From Lachnospiraceae bacterium (GTDB taxonomy: Bacteria > Bacillota_A > Clostridia > Lachnospirales > Lachnospiraceae): 46,673 bases of DNA. Position numbers and translations under genes: made by a program. The stretch lies in assembly GCA_024684065.1 (NCBI GenBank), contig JAIKXO010000051.1, positions 1 to 46,673 on the forward strand. Direction: 5' to 3'. The notes beneath the pieces are model-generated. The model saw only the letters and a list, made by a program, of their open reading frames with translations. It did no database searches and was not told the origin of the DNA. This document shows positions 43,507-46,673 of the stretch, piece after piece; within the stretch, counting starts at the first letter, position 1; the number at the start of each line of letters is the position of its first letter.

Positions 43507-44694
43507 ATGAAGATTAAAGATAATCCTGATATCGGAGAAAGAAATATTCGTGTAATAAAGAAAAGCATGATCACCCTGAGTATTATGCTGATGCTTGTAC
43601 TTGGAGGCTGTATGAACAGAGGACGGGAAAGCTCGGATAAAGCCCCTGAAGCTTTTTCCGATAAAACTCCGAAAGACCTGTATGAAGCCGCGCTTTCCGA
43701 AGACGTCCTTATCGTATATACGGTGACAACCAGGGTGACGCAGACAAAGGAGGATTTCGAGAATGAATATCCGGGGCTCTGCGTTGAGATAAGGGATCTC
43801 AGGAGTCCCGATCTGGTGGAGGCGGTCTGTGAAAGCGCAAAGGGAGACGGGACAGAATGTGATGTGGTGATCTGTAATGACAACAGCGGGGATTTTAAAA
43901 GCAGGCTCGTGGATACCGGTATTGTCGTGCCTTATATCCCCGAAGATATTTCTGTTCATATGAAGGAAGGGCATACGGGAGAGCGTATTTCGTTTCTTGA
44001 TGAGGCGGAGATGCTTTTCTATAATTCCGCTCTCTTTGATGAAGTGCCGGTTCACAATATCTGGGAGCTTACAGAGGAACGCTTCCGGGGCAGGGTGTAT
44101 ATGCCGAGCCCCTTACGCTCTTTTTCCACTTATACGCTTTGCGGATCGGTCTTTACTCATTCAGAGGAGCTGGAAGAAGCTTATAATGAATATGCCGGAA
44201 AGGAGCTTACGGATATTTCAGAGGATGCGGCTTCATATTTCTGGCATTCTCTTTCGGAAAACCTGGTTTTTACCAACAGCTCTGATGAGGTTATGGAAGG
44301 GCTTAAGACAGGCAATGCGGATTTCGGGTTTATGGTGTCCAGCAAAATGCGTTTTAAGGATATGGGATATACCTTTGAACCCGTATACAGGCTTGAGCCT
44401 TTTGCAGGCTGTAAAACCACCTATTCGGTAATGCTTGCCGCTGATTCAAAAAACAGTAATGCCGCAAGGCTCTTTATCCGTTTTCTGTTAGGCGGTGAAG
44501 ACGGAAGCGGAGAAGGATATAAACCTTTCTGCACTGAAGGCACCTGGTCTGCAAGGGATGATGTTAAGGACGGGAATGAGGTTCCGATAAACGAGATAGA
44601 TCTGATAGAGCCGGAGGAAGATTATCTCATAAAGAACAAAGAGGACTTAGATCTGTTCTGGTCAGAGATCCTGAAAAGGAAGTTTGAAAGCTAA
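43507..44694 (+). CDS. HptA/AfuA-like solute-binding lipoprotein
   Basis: A 395-residue lipoprotein (signal ITLSIMLMLVLGGC, Cys35). The mature part is of the iron(III)/phosphosugar binding-protein type (COG1840-like). It has VLIVYTVTTRVTQTKEDFEN, CDVVICNDN, VVPYIPEDIS, AEMLFYNSALFDEVPVHNIW, RVYMPSPLRSFSTYTLCGSV and GNADFGFMVSSKMRF. In HptRSA and PgtABC systems such proteins sense phosphorylated sugars or phosphoglycerate on behalf of a YesM-like kinase. The gene layout here (regulator, binding proteins, kinase) favours that reading over transport, since no permease is present. The ligand is inferred, not shown. The stop is followed at once by leader element C. Confidence 0.82.
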   Translation: MKIKDNPDIGERNIRVIKKSMITLSIMLMLVLGGCMNRGRESSDKAPEAFSDKTPKDLYEAALSEDVLIVYTVTTRVTQTKEDFENEYPGLCVEIRDLRSPDLVEAVCESAKGDGTECDVVICNDNSGDFKSRLVDTGIVVPYIPEDISVHMKEGHTGERISFLDEAEMLFYNSALFDEVPVHNIWELTEERFRGRVYMPSPLRSFSTYTLCGSVFTHSEELEEAYNEYAGKELTDISEDAASYFWHSLSENLVFTNSSDEVMEGLKTGNADFGFMVSSKMRFKDMGYTFEPVYRLEPFAGCKTTYSVMLAADSKNSNAARLFIRFLLGGEDGSGEGYKPFCTEGTWSARDDVKDGNEVPINEIDLIEPEEDYLIKNKEDLDLFWSEILKRKFES

Positions 44695-44774
44695 GGACTT
44701 TCAAACCTGACTTACGGGTCAGATACAAGTCCGTATATATCCGGCTCGTGCCCGGCCATTGAGGGCAAAAATAT
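44693..44774 (+). repeat. leader element copy C (before the sensor kinase)
   Basis: The third copy: AAGGACTTTCAAACCTGA, GGGTCAGATACAAG, TCCGTATATATCCGG, then GAGGGCAAAAATA. The ATG found at this point in copies A and B is replaced by ATA, and the frame is not that of the kinase. Here the element is a leader without its own start codon. Confidence 0.75.
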
Positions 44775-44858
44775 TACGGACCGGTCCTGAGCAAATTGTC
44801 TGATATTAAGGCTCAATGCCGTTTTAGTATTGTACTTAAGCAAAAACAGTTTATCTTC

Positions 44859-46520
44859 ATGAAAAAACAGGGGATCTTAAAAAATTACATGTTAATGGCG
44901 GCAGCGCTCATAATCTGTGTCGTATTTCTGTGGGTGCTCTTTTTTCTTATGACGAGGAGCGCTATTGAAAGAAACACGGTTTTACAGGCAGAAGCAACGT
45001 CGGATACCATCATCCGGAGCATAGAGCAGGAGCTTTTGTCTCTGGAGGATACGGCAGATTCCCTGAGCAGGTATGACAGGGTGTCGAAAATGATCCGCGC
45101 AGAGAATGCTGTTTCATTTTATGATGCCGGAATGACTGCAGGCGAGAATGCCGACAGCATCATCGGGAATTACTGCCCTGCTGACAATGTCATAGTCTAT
45201 GACAGGAACGGCCTGTTTTACAGGCTTAAGGGAAAAATAGCCAATACTGCGCTTAAGAGGGCCTTTTTCCTGGTAAACGGAAGCCGTAAAAAAACCCTTA
45301 CATTAACTTTCAATGATATGACATTTATAGGCTGCAGCGCGCCTGTTACAGAAAAAGGGGAGATAAAGGGCTATGTGGTGCTTCTTATGGACCGGACGAG
45401 GCTTGAAGCCCTTCTTAACTCTTTTAAGGATCTTGAATATCTCGGCGCGGTGATTATGGCGGAAGGGGAGGCGATCTGCAAGAGCAGCGGCCTTAACGAG
45501 GAGGAGATAAAGAATGCTGTTGATAACAGCGTATTTTATAAGGAAAAGGAGATCGGGCTTTCCGGTTTTAATTTGCTGATATATTGTGAGAATACTTTGA
45601 TTTCAGGACCTGAGGCTTATTTCAGGATAGCGATGCCGGTGACTATCGGGATCCTTTTCGGAATTTTGAGCATTTTCATAATATACTGGAACAGGCATAT
45701 AGTGAGTCCCGTAAACAGCATCCTGAGAGTTACGTCTGAAGGCGGCGGAAGACCTCTTCCTCTGACGGGAGAAGCCTATTTCGATGATCTCGTGAACCGT
45801 GTAAATGATAATCTGAAAAGTATAGAGGAAAGAGATAAAGAGCTTTTTGACTCGGGGATCAGGATAAAGGAATATGAGCTGGAGCGGGAAAGAACCCTGA
45901 TCGCCCTCTTGAAAAAGCAGATCAGCGCGCATTTTACCGTTAATACGCTCAGCGCGGTCAGGGCGCTTATCAATAAAGGGGAAAAAAAGGAAGCGGCAAG
46001 GATCTGTGACGAGCTTTCGGCTCTCTTACGTTATGCAAATGCGGGGGAGGAAAATATTTCTTTATTGGAAGAATTCCATATCCTTGATCAGTACGCCTCC
46101 ATAATGCAGACCAGATATCCCGGGCGGTTTTCCTTTGAGGCTGAGGAAGAGGATTCCCTTGCGGATATCTATATTCCCAGGATGCTTTTACAGCCTCTGG
46201 TGGAAAATGCGATCATACATGGCTTTGAGAGCGGGATGGAGATGATCAGGGTCTATGCTGAAATATCAGAGGACGTGACTGTTTTTGTAAAGGACGACGG
46301 CAGGGGGATAGAAGAACAGGAGCTTAAAAACCTTACGGAAATGCTGTCTGATACTGATATGCTGATGGAGACCAGCCTGCATCACGTGGCGCTTTTGAAT
46401 ATACAGAAGCGTATCCGGATGGTCTGCGGTGATGATTACGGTATTTCGATAGAAAGCAGGGAGGGCAATGGAACGACCGTGAGCCTGCATCTGCCCGCAA
46501 TGACGGATCCTGACCGGTAA
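44859..46520 (+). CDS. YesM/HptS-like sensor histidine kinase
   Basis: A two-transmembrane kinase of about 553 residues. The first membrane helix is LMAAALIICVVFLWVLFFLM (near residues 11-30). An extracytoplasmic sensor domain follows (about 30-260), then the second helix AMPVTIGILFGILSIFIIYW, a HAMP-like linker and a His_kinase domain with KQISAHFTVNTLSAVRAL (phospho-His near 358). The ATPase domain has PRMLLQPLVENAIIHGFESG and VFVKDDGRGIEEQ. It should phosphorylate the YesN-type regulator at 41133. The start is uncertain: ATG 44859 has no clear ribosome binding site, and an in-frame TTG at 44796 would add 21 residues. The order regulator, two binding proteins, kinase suggests that a binding protein presents the ligand to the sensor domain. 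Confidence 0.9.
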   Translation: MKKQGILKNYMLMAAALIICVVFLWVLFFLMTRSAIERNTVLQAEATSDTIIRSIEQELLSLEDTADSLSRYDRVSKMIRAENAVSFYDAGMTAGENADSIIGNYCPADNVIVYDRNGLFYRLKGKIANTALKRAFFLVNGSRKKTLTLTFNDMTFIGCSAPVTEKGEIKGYVVLLMDRTRLEALLNSFKDLEYLGAVIMAEGEAICKSSGLNEEEIKNAVDNSVFYKEKEIGLSGFNLLIYCENTLISGPEAYFRIAMPVTIGILFGILSIFIIYWNRHIVSPVNSILRVTSEGGGRPLPLTGEAYFDDLVNRVNDNLKSIEERDKELFDSGIRIKEYELERERTLIALLKKQISAHFTVNTLSAVRALINKGEKKEAARICDELSALLRYANAGEENISLLEEFHILDQYASIMQTRYPGRFSFEAEEEDSLADIYIPRMLLQPLVENAIIHGFESGMEMIRVYAEISEDVTVFVKDDGRGIEEQELKNLTEMLSDTDMLMETSLHHVALLNIQKRIRMVCGDDYGISIESREGNGTTVSLHLPAMTDPDR

Positions 46521-46673
46521 GCCTGCCGGGTAAGGAGTGCGGTATTAATCATAATATATGACATAGACAGGATAATATTGACCATATGTTGGATTTTCTC
46601 AAAAGGTTATCCTGTTTTCACGGGAAAAGATCTGATCGGCGTTCCCGGGATACACGGGTTTTGTAAGTGAGGA
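46521..46673. other. right-edge intergenic sequence
   Basis: No gene is seen. The window stops at GTAAGTGAGGA, which looks like the ribosome binding site of a further rightward gene. The segment CAGGATAA...TTATCCTG (46571-46616) is a distant inverted repeat of low significance. Confidence 0.4.

Noticed and set aside
43231..44055. Minus-strand frame of 274 residues over the binding-protein genes
   Set aside because: It lies across two well-supported lipoprotein genes and has no start signal or recognisable domain.
1..46673. CRISPR arrays, rRNA or tRNA genes
   Set aside because: No regularly spaced direct repeats of CRISPR type and no rRNA or complete tRNA sequence were seen.

Overview
The window looks like a chromosomal segment of a Lachnospiraceae-type Clostridia bacterium (Butyrivibrio-like). 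The evidence is moderate G+C, strong AGGAGG-type ribosome binding sites, Gram-positive lipoprotein signals, a T-box leader, and many two-component and lipoprotein genes. No rRNA, tRNA, CRISPR array, integrase or complete insertion sequence was seen. The organism call is inference from gene content.

Layout. Bases 1-7193 are mostly housekeeping: the 5' end of a PcsB-like envelope gene, asnS and a trigger-factor-like lipoprotein isomerase on the minus strand, two response-regulator proteins, a small membrane protein, and a GMP synthetase that lacks its amidotransferase half. Bases 7194-12980, just after the guaA stop, form an accessory island. It holds an AAA ATPase plus DUF3226/TOPRIM pair (an OLD/PARIS-like defence candidate) bracketed by ~130 bp direct repeats, then a 922-residue HD-domain protein, then a third copy of the repeat's hairpin. 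Bases 12983-16715 carry a SAP/DUF6434 protein, a DUF89 phosphatase, a GNAT-GNAT-DUF3795 fusion and a UPF0303 protein. Bases 16873-20341 carry three long hairpins and a tryptophan T-box followed by trpXYZ. Bases 20434-26021 carry a hypoxanthine-DNA glycosylase, a threonine aldolase, a DUF6994-like protein, an unusual sigma-region-2/WYL fusion, a decayed DUF805 gene and a ParE/RelB toxin-antitoxin pair.

The most interesting part is 27996-40000. A TerY-like vWA protein, a PP2C phosphatase and an atypical Ser/Thr kinase (a TerY-P-type triad) are followed by a zinc-ribbon/coiled-coil/membrane protein and a small acidic protein. Next come a divergent TerB-like gene, a 1015-residue chimera (ClpB-like AAA, receiver-like middle, FtsH-like AAA plus M41 protease), a CbbX-like AAA protein and a stand-alone degenerate-AAA paralogue. 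Together these suggest a phosphorylation-controlled AAA+/protease stress or surveillance system. I do not recognise the full architecture as described.

Bases 41133-46520 hold a YesN-type regulator, two orphan solute-binding lipoproteins and a YesM-type kinase, resembling an HptRSA-like sensory unit with one extra binding protein. An unrecognised ~80 bp leader element occurs three times: before trpZ, before the FtsH chimera and before the YesM-type kinase. It may be a regulatory RNA or a mobile repeat that supplies a ribosome binding site.
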